From Cherax quadricarinatus (taxonomy: Eukaryota; Arthropoda; Malacostraca; Decapoda; Parastacidae), in contig NC_091357.1 of NCBI RefSeq assembly GCF_038502225.1, forward strand, positions 9,783,639-9,847,638: DNA of 64,000 nucleotides. The letters run 5' to 3'. The position numbers and the translations under genes are program-made. Below are positions 37,300-49,076 of this stretch, one piece after another. How positions within the stretch are numbered: the first letter of the stretch is position 1; each line of letters begins with the position of its first letter. Below the pieces are notes generated by a model. The model made no database searches and was not told the origin of the DNA. It saw only the letters and a list, made by a program, of their open reading frames with translations.

Positions 37300-37445
37300 T
37301 TTGATGGGTTTCGAGAGTTTTCTCCTACTCCCTCAGCCCGGTCCTCGGTCAGGTTTGTCTTGTACTTGCCTTGTCAACCAGGCTGTTGCTGCTGGCAGCC
37401 CGCTAGCCCAAATATCCATTACAGCCTGATTGATTTTGGTTGGTC
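37300..37445 (-). mobile_element. CR1-like 3' fragment inserted in the RT relic
   Basis: 'gtcaaccaggctgttgctgc' and the rest match the minus-oriented 3' end at 49670-49730, opposite to the host RT relic, and split its motif A region. Confidence 0.55.
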
Positions 37446-37756
37446 CATAAGAATTTTATCAAGGCATTTAAAAAATGCAACCAAGACATTACAGTTGATA
37501 AATAAAATGGTATAGCAGCAAATTTTAAGTGGATATTATTTTATTTACTACTAAAGAGTGGTAGTATATAAAACAAAATACAGTCTTAGCAAATTAAAAA
37601 GTTCATGACACCAAGGTAGGGTTCTGGCACCTTTCCTGTTTATCATAAACATTACATAGATTAAAAAAATGGTTACAGCTTCGCACCATCCTTTACGGAC
37701 GATGACTATATAAGTGTGAAAGTCGCCTCAGTAGAAGACAATGAAAAGCTACAAAC

Positions 37757-37758
37757 AC

Positions 37759-37798
<40 letters not shown>
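37757..37798. repeat. (AAC)n microsatellite
   Basis: About 13 AAC units, replacing the RT sequence after LQTD. Confidence 0.95.
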
Positions 37799-38149
37799 AA
37801 ACTTCCAGCAGGTAAAGGGAAATAACTACATGTTTATTGGTGACAAATTCCAACTGCTTCAAGCCAGACAATGAAGAACTTAGAATGAGCACAGGTTACA
37901 AAACACAGGCAAACTATCTCATAGAACACAAGGAACATGTAAAAGATTTTGGAATAATAGTGTTGGAGAGACCACAATAACGCAGATGCAGCAAAGGCCA
38001 AATAAATAGCAGGGTAGCTAGTGAGAACATCACCTTTCAAGGCAGGAAAGACAGCAGATAAGAAAAAATTATAGTCTTTAATGCCCGCAAAGAATCAATA
38101 AAACATCTAGACTACCGGAATGCCTTCAAGCACTTGGAATGTATTCCTT

Positions 38150-38280
38150 GGAGGTAATGGGGCCCCAGTAAATATGTTGGTGGGTCCCGTAATTCTGGAG
38201 GTGGTGGAGGCCCAGTAAGTCTGTAGAAATGGTGGGGTCCCAGTAAGTCTGGAGGTGCTGGGGGCCCGGAGGTAATTGCC
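38150..38280. repeat. Degenerate GGTCCCAGTAAGTCTGGAGG repeat
   Basis: Four loose copies of a unit of about 30 bases. Confidence 0.6.
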
Positions 38281-38523
38281 ATGATAATGAACACATTTCT
38301 ATCTCTACTTTTATTACTGCCAGGTATAACTTCTCCCGTCCTCTCTGACAGCTCCTCCTCTGGTAATTTACACAGTAAATTTACACAGGTAAAAACCCAT
38401 CGTCTAGACTCGAATTACGTTTGTGCCTGTGTCTGCCAGTGCTTGTAGCTGTCTGTGTTTGTGCCTGTCTGTCTGTGACTTTGCTTTTAACTGTGATCTT
38501 CATGGGTGTACTATAGGGGTAAG

Positions 38524-38527
<4 letters not shown>

Positions 38528-38602
<75 letters not shown>
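38528..38602. repeat. (TA)n tail of RTE-like copy B
   Basis: About 36 TA units adjoining the minus-oriented RTE-like 3' end. Confidence 0.95.
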
Positions 38603-38610
<8 letters not shown>

Positions 38611-40131
38611 ATTTTTTTTTTTTGTCAACAAGTCGGCCGTCTCCCACCGAGGCAGGGTGACCCAAAAAAGAAAGAAAATCCCCAAAAAAGAAAATACTTT
38701 CATCATCATTCAACACTTTCTCCACACTCACATATTATCACTGCTTTTGCAGAGGTGCTCAGAATACAACAGTTTAGAAGCATATACGTATAAAGATACA
38801 CAACATATCCCTCCAAACTGCCAATATCCCAAACCCCTCCTTTAAAGTGCAGGCATTGTACTTCCCATTTCCAGGACTCAAGTCCGACTATATGAAAATA
38901 ACCGGTTTCCCTGAATCCCTTCACTAAATATTACCCTGCTCACACTCCAACAGATCGTCAGGTCCCAAGTATCATTCGTCTCCATTCACTCCTATCTAAC
39001 ACGCTCATGCACGCTTGCTGGAAGTCCAAGCCCCTTGCCCACAAAACCTCCTTTACCCCCTCTTTCCAACCCTTTCGAGGACGACCCCTACCCCTCCTTC
39101 CTTCCCCTATAGATTTATATGCTTTCCATGTCATTCTACTTTGATCCATTCTCTCTAAATGACCAAACCACCTCAACAACCCCTCTTCTGCCCTCTGACT
39201 AATGCTTTTATTAACTCCACACCTCCTAATTTCCACACTCCGAATTTTCTGCATAATATTTACACCACACGTTGCCCTTAGACAGGACATCTCCACTGCC
39301 TCCAACCGTCTCCTCGCTGCTGCATTTACCACCCAAGCTTCACATCCATATAAGAGTGTTGGTACTACTATACTTTCATACATTCCCTTCTTTGCCTCCA
39401 TAGATAACGTTTTTTGACTCCACATATACCTCAACGCACCACTCACCTTTTTTCCCTCATCAATTCTATGATTAACCTCATCCTTCATAAACCCATCCGC
39501 AGACACGTCAACTCCCAAGTATCTGAAAACATTCACTTCTTCCATACTCCTCCTCCCCAATTTGATATCCAATTTTTCTTTATCTAAATCATTTGATACC
39601 CTCATCACCTTACTCTTTTCTATGTTCACTTTCAACTTTCTACCTTTACACACATTCTCAAACTCATCCACTAACCTTTGCAATTTTTCTTTAGAATCTC
39701 CCATAAGCACAGTATCATCAGCAAAAAGTAACTGTGTCAGTTCCCATTTTGAATTTGATTCCCCATAATTTAATCCCACCCCTCTCCCGAACACCCTAGC
39801 ATTTACTTCTTTTACAACCCCATCTATAAATACATTAAACAACCATGGTGACATTACACATCCCTGTCTAAGACCTACTTTTACCGGGAAGTATTCTCCC
39901 TCTCTTCTACATACCCTAACCTGAGCCTCACTATCCTCATAAAAGCTCTTTACAGCATTTAGTAACTTACCACCTATTCCATATACTTGCAACATCTGCC
40001 ACATTGCTCCTCTATCCACTCTATCATATGCCTTTTCTAAATCCATAAATGCAATAAAAACTTCCCTACCTTTATCTAAATACTGTTCACATATATGCTT
40101 CAATGTAAACACTTGATCTACACATCCCCTA
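38603..40131 (-). mobile_element. RTE-like non-LTR retrotransposon, truncated copy B
   Basis: The coding frame runs from 40131 to a stop at 38958-38960 (about 390 codons), uninterrupted. It begins a little upstream of copy A (RGCVDQVFTLKHICEQ, then [12 protein letters not shown]). RQGCVMSPWLFN, LLFADDTVLM, LLYGCEAW, LRWFGHLERM and RRGRGRPRKGW follow. The 3' UTR (38603-38957) ends in the stem-loop core and (TA)n. The 5' end is cut by a hAT-like terminus at 40133. Copies A and B differ by many amino acids, so they come from distinct insertions of the family. Confidence 0.8.
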
Positions 40132-40190
40132 ACCCAGTGGTTCCCAAACTGGGGGTAAATTACCCCCTGGGGTAATTTAACTGTTGATTT
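40132..40190 (+). mobile_element. hAT-like transposon end
   Basis: CAGTGGTTCCCAAACTGGGG is a hAT-style terminal inverted repeat. The matching opposite end was not found nearby, so the insertion may have been followed by deletion. Confidence 0.45.
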
Positions 40191-41035
40191 AATTGTTGAT
40201 TGAAGATACTTAAAGATAGTTTGGGTATATACACTAACATATCTAGTTGAGATATGTATATAAGGTTGGGTATACACAGCCACATAATTGTTCAGAACTT
40301 TTTCAAAATTTTAGAATGTACCTTGAGTAGTTAGTTTTAATGAAGAAGTTAGCAGATTCTGTCAGTGTCGTTAACCGAGGTTAATGGTGTTCTCTTCAGA
40401 AAGTTTCAGTAACTTTTTTAGGCATTGTGTTTGATGTTACAATCTTAGACCTTTCCAGGTAATTTTTAGTTTATATTTTCGTGTTAGTCACTTTTCAAGA
40501 GGAACAAAAATTACAGTGTCTTAACCATAACAATTGACAAATCGCCAACACTTTGCAGAGGAAACATAAAGCGATGTTTCGGTCCGTCTTGGACCTTTAT
40601 CAAGCCACTACTGAGCGAGAAAATAAACCCAGAAGACAAGTCAGTAAAGACAGGAGGGACAAAGCTAAAAGACAGGTTAGTTGACAAAAATACTAATAGG
40701 TCAAGAGGTGATTAGTAGCCGTGTAAATTTTCCTCTCCTAGTGAGATATTTGAGACTGTTCCTTCACCTCTCGTATCTTTACATTTATCAATACAACAAA
40801 ATGTTTTGAGAACACTATAAGAATAACCTCTCAAATAATACGTTAAATTGAGAGCTTCGCCACTCATATTAATGCTTATCTACGAAGCATTGTTTTTATA
40901 AGTGGAACTACTAAAATTAAAATAAGTAAAGACACATTTCGTTTAAAACACATAAATATGTAGAACAAATACCCGGTAAGTATCCCCGCAGGTATACCCA
41001 CTTGGGTCCCAGTAGGGGCACATATTAGTGGTGGT
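40191..41035. other. Mostly unassigned; possible hAT interior
   Basis: No transposase frame. A GGTCC-family hammerhead-like unit lies at 40570-40620. Confidence 0.35.
40570..40620 (-). ncRNA. Hammerhead-like hairpin, GGTCC family
   Basis: Minus strand: TTGATAA-A-GGTCC-AAGAC-GGACC-GAAACATCG. The core strand is TTGATAA instead of CUGANGA. The hairpin and GAAAC are intact. Confidence 0.35.
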
Positions 41036-42184
41036 GAGAATTTTTATTTTCCTACAAAGTTTAAACTCATAACTTGAGATCGCCTCATCCTATCAGCTTC
41101 AAATTTTCAACGCTGGTTTACAACGTTGAAAATTTGGAGGTAATCTATGGTCATTTTTGTATGTATAATTCCTGATTTTCACTTCTTTGCAATTATTTGG
41201 GAAAGCCTCTTCTCTTCGGCTTTAAATTTTCAATACTAGTTTGTTCTACTTAGAAGGTTGGGATTGTTGTTAGAGTGAAGATACAATTATATAACCTTAT
41301 TTTTTTTAAAGGGGTAGACCGGTAAGCCAGCGGAAGGCCTCGACCAGATGACCAAAAGCTGCAGCTGTGGGTCATCATGTGACTGAAACCGTGTCAGGAA
41401 ACACTTGTCCTGTTTCCTGACAAATTTTACCTAACCTAACCTGTATAGGTGACAATTTACCATTTCTCTTAACTTGCGATTGTATCCTCTGATTGTCTTT
41501 AACTCTTCAGTGCTGATATTTAACTGTGTTAGAAACTTATGCAATACTCTGTTTGCGTTCTTCTGTTTGCATTGACTTATTAGATATTTAGATAGCGTTC
41601 TCGGATCATTGATATAGAGGGATGATTGGATTTATTGGGATACCTTTCCAGTATTATTGATGTAGAGAGAGCTGGGCTTATGGGTTACAAGGATAACTTC
41701 CTCAGATTGTTGAGGTAGAGGAGACAGGGCTCGTGAATTACGGGGATACCTTTCTCGGATCGCGCAGCAACCGAAACGCATCTAACCCTTCGAGCCTTTA
41801 TCTATGCAGCTATCGGTGCCACGCCCTTCCAGCCAAAAATCAAAATTACTGAGAACTTCGTGGTAAGGAAAGTTCAACGGCCAGTCATAATCGAGGCCCG
41901 GCGAGTTTGAGACCCTTGATGGGTTGATAAACTCCCAGGTAAATCAAAGTTTACACTGCCAGCCCTGGAGCACACAAGAGAGGAGCCTGCAACATCTCAC
42001 GACGATCTTCACAACTCACTGGAGAACGCTGCTGCGACTATACTTCACGTCCCACACACCTCAAGATTGTGCCACTCTCCGCTCTTCAAAAATTCTTACA
42101 TTTATATTTTTTCTGTTGGTTCCAGCTCGCCAGTTTTGGCTATAAATCATCGACACGCTTTATTTTGTAGCTAAGCATATAAAT

Positions 42185-42191
42185 GATGATG

Positions 42192-42242
<51 letters not shown>
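42185..42242. repeat. (AAT)n microsatellite
   Basis: About 17 AAT units. Confidence 0.95.
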
Positions 42243-43150
42243 GAAAAGTAAAAGAAACATAAATAGTAATATAAAGAAGAAGAGGATGATGATAATAATA
42301 ATGGTTAAAACAACACCACACCAACAACAACAACTCCCAAACATCAGGAAATACAATAGATTATCATAGGTATTCCCAGAAGAGGGGAAATAATTTATTA
42401 TTGATCTTTCTTTCCTCTCTGCAAGGTATCCCCGGGATAACGTAAGAACGCTCTTCTAATTTACTTCAGACCTTCATCTCCAGTGTATCTCACTAGAGCT
42501 GTTAAGGCAATAATTTGCCAGTTTTATAGACCAGGCTGTGATACTAGTTTCTGTGGTATAACTTGATAATGAATCTTCTGATTGGCTTCAAACTTTCAGT
42601 ATGGTGTTCCTTATGCAGATGAAGATTTGGATAGTTATTGGACTGTGTATGTGTCAGTTTGCTAATGTTATTTAAAAATAATATTTTTTTTGACATAACT
42701 AGGACGGCTTCAAATTTAAAACTCTGATGCATTAAACCAGAAAGAAATTTCATAATAATTTAGGCTATCTAGATGCAGATGTTCAAATTTTATAACGTAA
42801 TTAAAAATATTTTTTGTTAGGGTACAAATATTAAGAGCTGATGTATTTAGTTAACAAGAATCTCCTCATTATAACTGGGCCAATTTTCTTACACAAATTG
42901 GGATAATGGTTTCCATGTGATAGTTTGAGACTCTTTTTTGATCGGCTTGAAACTCTAAACACCAGTGTGTTGTACTTAATGAAAGATCTAGATTGATTAT
43001 AACGTTGGTGGTTAACGTACGGTAGTGATGCGAGATGAGCCTCCCACACTGTGTGCACCACTTGTTACACTCAAGTCTGCCAAATTTCACTTCAACTTTC
43101 AGAAGCTGTCTATGAACAACTTTGTGTCGACACACCTCTACCTTCAACCC

Positions 43151-43153
<3 letters not shown>

Positions 43154-43186
<33 letters not shown>

Positions 43187-43187
43187 C
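43154..43187. repeat. (CT)n microsatellite
   Basis: About 16 CT units. Confidence 0.95.
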
Positions 43188-43389
43188 ACATTTGTCGCCA
43201 ATTACTACAGGTTCCAATTCCCTAATTTTCTTAAATAATTTGTAATACTGGTTTCTGCGATTACTACAAAATGTCTCTATATATAGACTTGAAAAGTTCA
43301 AAATGTATGTCTTAGAGAAAGGTTTGTCTCTTACTGGGTTCTGAAGGTGTAAATTTTTCAATTAGAATAAAATATCAGTTATTCTTATG

Positions 43390-43500
43390 GAACACAATGG
43401 AACTATGCTAACTATGATGTACCAATGAATGAAAGAAACTCCCAAGTAACTGCACTGTGGCCAGAACTTCGGGTAGCTTTAAATATAGGTTGGACGGGTA
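43390..43500 (+). pseudogene. CR1/Jockey-like RT C-terminal scrap
   Basis: Reads like the last codons of the family ('taggttggacgggtacatga'), as seen inverted at 53810-53830. Confidence 0.4.
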
Positions 43501-43617
43501 CATGAGCGGGTGTGTGGCTGGTTGGGTGTGTGGGTGGGTGGATGTGGATGGGTGTGTGTGAGTGTGGGTGTGTGGGTGGGTGGATGTGGATGGGTGTGGG
43601 TGTGTGGGTGGATGTAA
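43500..43617. repeat. GTGTGGGTGGGTGGATGTGG minisatellite
   Basis: Degenerate G/T-rich units of about 16-30 bases. Confidence 0.85.
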
Positions 43618-43639
43618 ATTAGACCTCCTTAGCATGGCA

Positions 43640-44460
43640 GGCCTACCTGGAGTCTACCCGAAGGGTATTCTGGGGATCAACGCCCCCGCGGCCCGGTCCA
43701 TGACCAGGCATCCCGGTGGATCAGGGCCTGATCAACCAGGTTGTTACTGCTAGCCGCACATAGTCCAACGTACGAACCACAGCCCGGCTGATCCGGCACC
43801 GACTTTAAGTATCTGTCCAGTTCCCTCTTGAAGGCAGCCAGGGGTCTATTGATGATATCCCTTATGCATGGTGGGAGGCTGCTGAACAGTCTTGGGCTCC
43901 GGACACTTAGTGTGTTTTCTCTTAGTGTACCAGTGGCGCCCCTGCTTTTCATTGGGGGTACTTTGCACCGCCTGTCAGGTATTTTACGTTCGTAGGGAGT
44001 GACTTCTGTGTGCAGATTCAGGATCATTCCTTCTAGGATTTTCCAAGTGTAGATTATGATATATCTCTCTTTCCTGTGTTCCAGTGAGTACAGGTCAAGT
44101 GTTTCCAAGCGTTCCCAGTAGTTGAGGTGTTTGATGGAACTTATATGTGCAGTAAAGGTTCTCTGTACATTCTCTAGATCTGCAATTTCACCTGCTTTGA
44201 ACGGAGATGTTAATGTACAGCGATATTCCAGCCTAGAGAGAACACGTGATTTAAAAAGGAACATCAGTGGCTTGGCATCTCTTGTTTTGAACGTTCTCAT
44301 TATCTATCCTATCATATTCTTCACAGTTGTGATCGTGGCACTGTTGTGATTCTTGAAAGTGAGATACTCAGACATTACCACTCCCAGGTCGCTCGCATTA
44401 TTTTTTTGCTCTACTGTATGATTAGAGTTTGTAGTATACTCAGTTCTCCATTGTTCTTAT
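43640..44460 (-). mobile_element. CR1-like retrotransposon, 5'-truncated
   Basis: Intact minus frame 44300-43677 (207 codons) covering the post-RT region: SRLEYRCTLTSPFKAG, LNYWERLETLDLYSLE, then the C-terminal end VPDQPGCGSY and GPRGR-stop. Decayed coding continues upstream to about 44460. The 3' UTR carries CTCCAGGTA-type repeats. Same family as 49590-51092. Confidence 0.7.
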
Positions 44461-44464
44461 GTTA

Positions 44465-44800
44465 CCTCTGCTGATTCTCTCTTCCTGTTGATGCTACTTC
44501 TGTGTGTTTCTGTTTCTGCTCGTGTTGATGCTACTGCTGTTGTTTTTGTTCCTGCTGATGATACTTCTGCTTCTGCTCCTGTTGATGCCACTGCTGCTGC
44601 TTCTGTTTCTGCTAACGCAACTACTTCCTCCTGCTTCTATTCTTGCTGACTACTGCTGCTTCTATTCCTGCTGACGCTACTTCCTGCTGCTTCTGTTTCT
44701 GCTGATGTTCTTTCTGTTCCTGCTGATGTTACTAGTGCTGCTGCTTTTAATCCTGCTGATGCTACTGCTGCTTCTTCTATTCCTGCTGCTGGTAATACCA
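44465..44800. repeat. CTGCTGCTTCTGTTCCTGCT-type minisatellite
   Basis: Degenerate C/T/G-rich units of 12-30 bases (CTGCTGATGCTACTGCTG). Frames through it are low-complexity. Confidence 0.8.
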
Positions 44801-44984
44801 GAGCAGTCATTGACAGCATGGGTACTAGAGCTGGCGGTGAAGAGCGCCGTAAACTGCTCTTGTCTGTGTTTACACCGGTCGATATATTCGTCCATAAATA
44901 TTTATACCAATCCCAAACAGTCAAGCAGCTCCGTGTGTGCTGGACTACAGCGATAGTGGCAAGTGGCGGAAGATATTTCATAGT

Positions 44985-45520
44985 CGGGAGGGAGGAGGGA
45001 AGGACGGAGGGAAGGGGAGGAGGGAAGGACGGAGGGATGGGAAGAGTGGAGGGCGGGAAAGAAGGGAAGGACGGAGGGTGGGGGAGGAGGGAAAATGAGA
45101 GAGAGGAGGGAGAGGAAAAAAGAAAGATCTGGGAGAAAATGGGTAAGAGAGTTGAGAAAACAAAAATGTGGGGAGGATATGTATAAGAGAGGTAAGGAGG
45201 AATGGGGAAGATTGGAGAGAAGTAGGCAGAGTGGAAAGGATAGGGAGGAGGGATAAAGACATAGTGGGGGGAGATTGGAGGTAGGGAAGCAGGCAGAACA
45301 GAATGGTAGGCAAATAGGCAGAGTGGGAGAGACTGGTAGAGGAGAGAGATGGAAGCTAAGAAAACTGGGAGAGGGAAAGAAAGGGAGATTGAAAGAGGGT
45401 GAGAGATGGGTAACTGGATGAGGTAACACTGGAAGAAGAGAGAGAGAGTTATTGAGAATGAAGTGACATTAGAAGAGAAAAGGGAGGTAAGAAGAGTGGA
45501 AGATAATACGAGAGAATGGG
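44985..45520. repeat. Purine-rich tract
   Basis: AG-rich on the plus strand with GGGAGGAGGGAAGGACGG repeats early on. The 404-codon minus frame spanning 44637-45851 is a product of this and the adjacent minisatellites, not a gene. Confidence 0.8.
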
Positions 45521-45559
45521 GAAGTAAAGAGGATGGAGGGTATTGGAAGAATGACGAAG

Positions 45560-45752
45560 AATATCCCTGGTGTCCCCAGAATATCCCTGGTGTCCCCAGA
45601 ATATCCTTGGTGTCCCCAGAATGCCCCAAGTGTCCCCAGAATATCTCTGGTGTCCCCAGAATGCCCCAAGTGTCCCCAGAATATCCCTGGTGTCCCCAGA
45701 ATGCCCCAAGAGTCCCCAGAATATCCCTGGTGTCCTCAGAATACCCCAGATG
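45560..45752. repeat. 20-bp minisatellite (about 9.5 copies)
   Basis: Two unit types alternate: AATATCCCTGGTGTCCCCAG and AATGCCCCAAGTGTCCCCAG. Open in several frames on both strands. Confidence 0.95.
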
Positions 45753-45849
45753 TGGTGACAGGAATCGGGATGAGTGTCCCACGATGGGAAAGTTGTGTTG
45801 GGTGTCTTGATTCATCAATAATTCAGGATAACAGCCCCGAGGAGATGTC

Positions 45850-46587
45850 AAAACGCCTTTGAAGGAAGGGATAGTTAGAAGTGAAGGGAAGATGGAAGGA
45901 AAGAAGGGATGGAAGGGGGAAAAAGAAGTAGAGGAGAGGATGGAGGATAGGGGAGACTAGAGACACTGGAAAGGGGATTGAGAGAGATTAAAGCCTAGAT
46001 GGAGGGAATTAGAAGGGAGTAACTGGATAATGTGGAAGGGAAGGACGTTCAAATTATATTATAGTGTGGAAGTATGGGGAGAGGGAATAAGGAAAGTCTT
46101 GTACGAAGAAGGTGGAAGGAGAACATGAGAAAGTCATAAAGTATACAGTGGCTGGTACAGAATATCTTACAACGTCAAGCAAAGGGAAGGACTCCAATGA
46201 AAATAAGTCAATTTCTCTGAAAATTCTAGGTTATCCTACTTAATTTACACATATGTTACTATGAAAAACAATGGTAATCATCCAAAAATTGTGTAAAATT
46301 ATATACCTAAATAAACTTATTTGCTTAAAAGAAAAAGGCGAGTCAATGTGGTAAGAGAGACGGAAGATAAAGTCTTCAATACTTGACAATGATGATCAGA
46401 GGTCTGATAATGATGGAGAAAGAAAAAGGAAGTAGGATGAGGGTATATGGTGAGAGTTAGCAAAGAAAGAATTAAGTGGGCAATCCACTTTTTATTTTGT
46501 GTTTAAATAGAATGATTGGTGGTTAATGTGTTTTAGGAGAGTGGTTATAGAGGCATTCGCATTTTTTAGTGTCCAGGTTAATGGTGA
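45850..46587. other. Purine-rich then unassigned sequence
   Basis: 45850-46140 is AG-rich. The rest shows nothing recognisable. Confidence 0.4.
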
Positions 46588-48175
46588 TACTGTCAGCATA
46601 GTTGCTGATCCCCTGTATATGTATATGTTATCTGAGTATCATAGTTAGTACCATCCATATGTTTTACATAGTTGACCCTTGCTAGGCGACGCTCAGACTG
46701 CCTTGAGTGCTCGGCCTATCCCTGCAATGTCTGCTAGTTCAAGTAGTAGTTTCTCCACAGGGGATGCCTTGCGGAAAACGATTACTTGAAACTAGTAATG
46801 CCATCTCTTGTTGATGTCAAATGCCGTCTGCAGAAAGACGTCTCTGCCCTCACTAGAGTGTCTGTTGTTGTTCCTAGTGTTCCAGATGGTGATAACGTCG
46901 TAGTTGACAGTAATCCTTGTAATGTACAAAGTTGTTTCTCGAGTAATCTTCATAGTTGATACCTCGTGTCACTGTGTTTGACTCAGTTTGAATACCAGTA
47001 TTGTTGCCCGTGTTCATTTCTTTTCTCCTGTGCTTGCGGAGAGAGATAGTAGATCCGTTCTCCCTTGCTCATATTTCGTGTTATAACATTATCTTTTTTC
47101 AACCGGGGAGAGTCATCCACTCCACCGAGTTTGTTCATTCCTCCAGTAAGAAAGAACCGATCCCTTGTGGTCTGGTGTGATTTGATTCCTGCTCCAGGAA
47201 GATCTTATTCTGACTGTGAAGCCACCAGCACCCATTAGTGACTTTGCCATGAGTCAAAAATTACTGTATCGCACAGCCGAGTTGGGAATTCCAAGCAGAA
47301 GAGTATACCAGTTAGTAATTCCACAGTCACTAGTGAATGTAGCTGTATCTTTTGTAGATACTTGTTCAGATCTCCCTCAGTCAAGGCATGTGTTAGCCAT
47401 TGCAGAAGAATTCGATCCACCCAAAGATGATAACAATTCTGCATATGTAAATCTTACCCTCGCAGAGTTGGGTTTAAATGTACATAGCCTGTATAATTAG
47501 ATGTTCAAGATGAATGAAGTTGTCCACTATGTGTTTGTTATTAGCTGATCAGTTTTTCAGATTTTTTTTTTTGTGTTCACGTTTCCTCCGAATTCTGAGA
47601 TTAGCAGTAATGATCTGTGCATGCCAGATCTGCCTTTGCTGTTAATTACTTTCACCTTTGTAAATATATATTCTTCCTCAGAATCCGTAGAGTGCATGAA
47701 TACAGATCGATCGATCAATTCCATCCTTTATTATACCATGATTTGTTCTTATAATTCGTAATGCATTACGTTAACATCCATTACGATACCATCCATTAGT
47801 TCTAAGTTACATATGTCTTTGCCATTGTATAGAATCAGCCCAGACCCACCTGCCTGTTCAGCCTATAGCATAGTATTGTATGTCGAGACGACATACATAA
47901 CATGACTGAGCTGTCAGCATAGTTGCTGATCCCCTGTATATGTATATGTTATCTGAGTATCATAGTTAGTACCATCCATATGTTTTACATAGTTGACCCC
48001 TTGCTAGGCTCAGTGACTAGCTTGTGTGACGTCACGTGATGCCGATGTGAGCGCTGCGCTCCCGGCCCTCATCCTCAGTTCTCCACACATAGGCCTAGAA
48101 ACAGGACAGGCCAGTCTGGGCTCCCCCTTCTCACACTCTGCAATATAGTGTTACCATCCAACTAGTGTGTTTAAC
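46588..48175 (+). mobile_element. LTR retrotransposon relic
   Basis: Direct repeats of about 100 bases begin TGTCAGCATAGTTGCTGATC at 46590 and 47912, as LTR starts would. The left copy diverges after 'gacccttgctagg'. The right copy continues to about 48170. The short interior (about 1.2 kb) retains one pol-like fragment at 47216-47500. Large internal deletion. Confidence 0.45.
47216..47500 (+). pseudogene. Integrase zinc-finger-like fragment
   Basis: A 94-codon frame with LLYRTAELGIPSRRVYQLVI-like sequence followed by PQSL and a damaged H-x-H-x-C-like stretch (DLPQSRHVL). This resembles the region before the catalytic core of Gypsy-type integrases. The catalytic residues are not present. Confidence 0.35.
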
Positions 48176-48194
48176 TCCAACCATCACATCTCCA

Positions 48195-48335
48195 CGAGCC
48201 CTTCCCAACAATACTCTTGAGGCTATGACTGAAGTCAGCACCAAGAGGCTGGTTGATCAGGTCATTCACTGGGAGGCCTGGTCTGGGACCGGGTCGCGGG
48301 GGACGGGTAGGGGGGGTAGGGTTGAACCAACAGCA
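48195..48335 (+). mobile_element. CR1-like 3'-end fragment
   Basis: 'agaggctggttgatcaggtc', 'gggaggcctggtctgggacc' and 'gggtcgcgggg' match the C-terminal end of the CR1-like family. Confidence 0.5.
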
Positions 48336-48339
48336 GAAG

Positions 48340-48800
48340 TGTGTTAGCTAGTTACCGGTTGTCAAAGGCACCTGTCGCAAGACACTTGGTCTGTTGTGAA
48401 TGACTGCCTAATCACCTATTTGTGGATGCAGGAGTCAATTCGCAGCTCCTGTCCCCGCCTCTTTTCTAGTATGTGTGTGTGTAATTACCCGCTTGCGTTT
48501 GCGGGGAAGAAGCTCCAACTCTTGGTCCCGCCTCTTCGCTAACTACCAACTGACGTAAAATAGCCTAATCAATCTATTTTTGCAGCCTTGTATGGAGTCA
48601 TCTGCAACTGTGACACACACTTCTTTTCTCAGAAATATTTCCTGACAACACCGGAGCTCATACGGGTGTGCAATATCCAACCATATCCTTTTGTTGTTCC
48701 TCATGGCAAATACCTATCCCTGTCTATCCTGTCTATCCTGTCTATACCAAGTAGTATTTTGTATATCGTTATTATATCCTCCCATATTCTTCGTTTCTCC
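48340..48800 (-). pseudogene. CR1/Jockey-like RT C-terminal relic
   Basis: On the minus strand it matches 59200-59420 (a damaged G-D-M-I-T-T-Y-K motif, then D-K-V-D-K). Plus-strand words 'gcagctcctgtccccgcctc' match the 3' UTR at 59265-59305. Confidence 0.5.
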
Positions 48801-49041
48801 ATTGATATAAGGCCTAGTTCTCAAATTGATATAAGGCCTAATTATCATATTGATATAAGGCCTAGTTCTCACACTGATATAAGGCCTAGTTCTCACATTG
48901 ATATAAGGCCTAGTTCTCACACTGATATAAGGCCTAGTTCTCACACTGATATAAGGCCTAGTTCTCACATTGATATAAGGCCTAGTTCTCACATGATATA
49001 AGGCCTAGTTCTCACATTGATATAAGGCCTAGTTCTCACAT
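48801..49041. repeat. 24-bp tandem repeat (10 copies)
   Basis: Unit ATTGATATAAGGCCTAGTTC + TCAC. It starts inside the RT relic, so the satellite probably grew from a piece of its coding sequence (the octapeptide HIDIRPSS repeats in frame). Confidence 0.95.
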
Positions 49042-49076
49042 TTATTTACACAAAGCTCATTTTCCTTGTATGTTGA

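Larger units (their letters stand above)
37070..38105 (+). pseudogene. CR1-like RT relic, with an inserted fragment
   Basis: RT relics in order on the plus strand: AKNYSPLALTSRIFK (RT motif 1), HKFRAGILCLSHL (G-F-R-x-G-R-S-C), NVDMVYLYL. After the insertion: KAFKKCN (F-D-K-x motif A), 'ccaaggtagggttctggcac' (damaged PQG-x-V-L-A motif B), then a lost FADD and KFQLLQA, KDFGII. It corresponds to the family of the intact RT at 49617-51092. Many stops and frameshifts. Confidence 0.6.
41040..43375 (+). repeat. Divergent array of an unknown repeat
   Basis: Loose units recur near 41060-41290, 42540-42640, 42690-42780, 42840-43010 and 43230-43310. Each has a 'aacttg/attataactt...ctcat' lead, 'gcttcaaattttcaac' or a variant, then 'actgg/ccagtgtgtt'. 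The family is unknown. An (AAT)n tract and unique DNA lie between units. Confidence 0.4.

Noticed and set aside
44637..45851. 404-codon minus open frame
   Set aside because: It spans CTG-rich and 20-bp minisatellites and a purine tract; residues are low-complexity and other frames are equally open.
48801..49041. CRISPR-like array
   Set aside because: The 24-bp units are contiguous with no unique spacers; the organism is eukaryotic.
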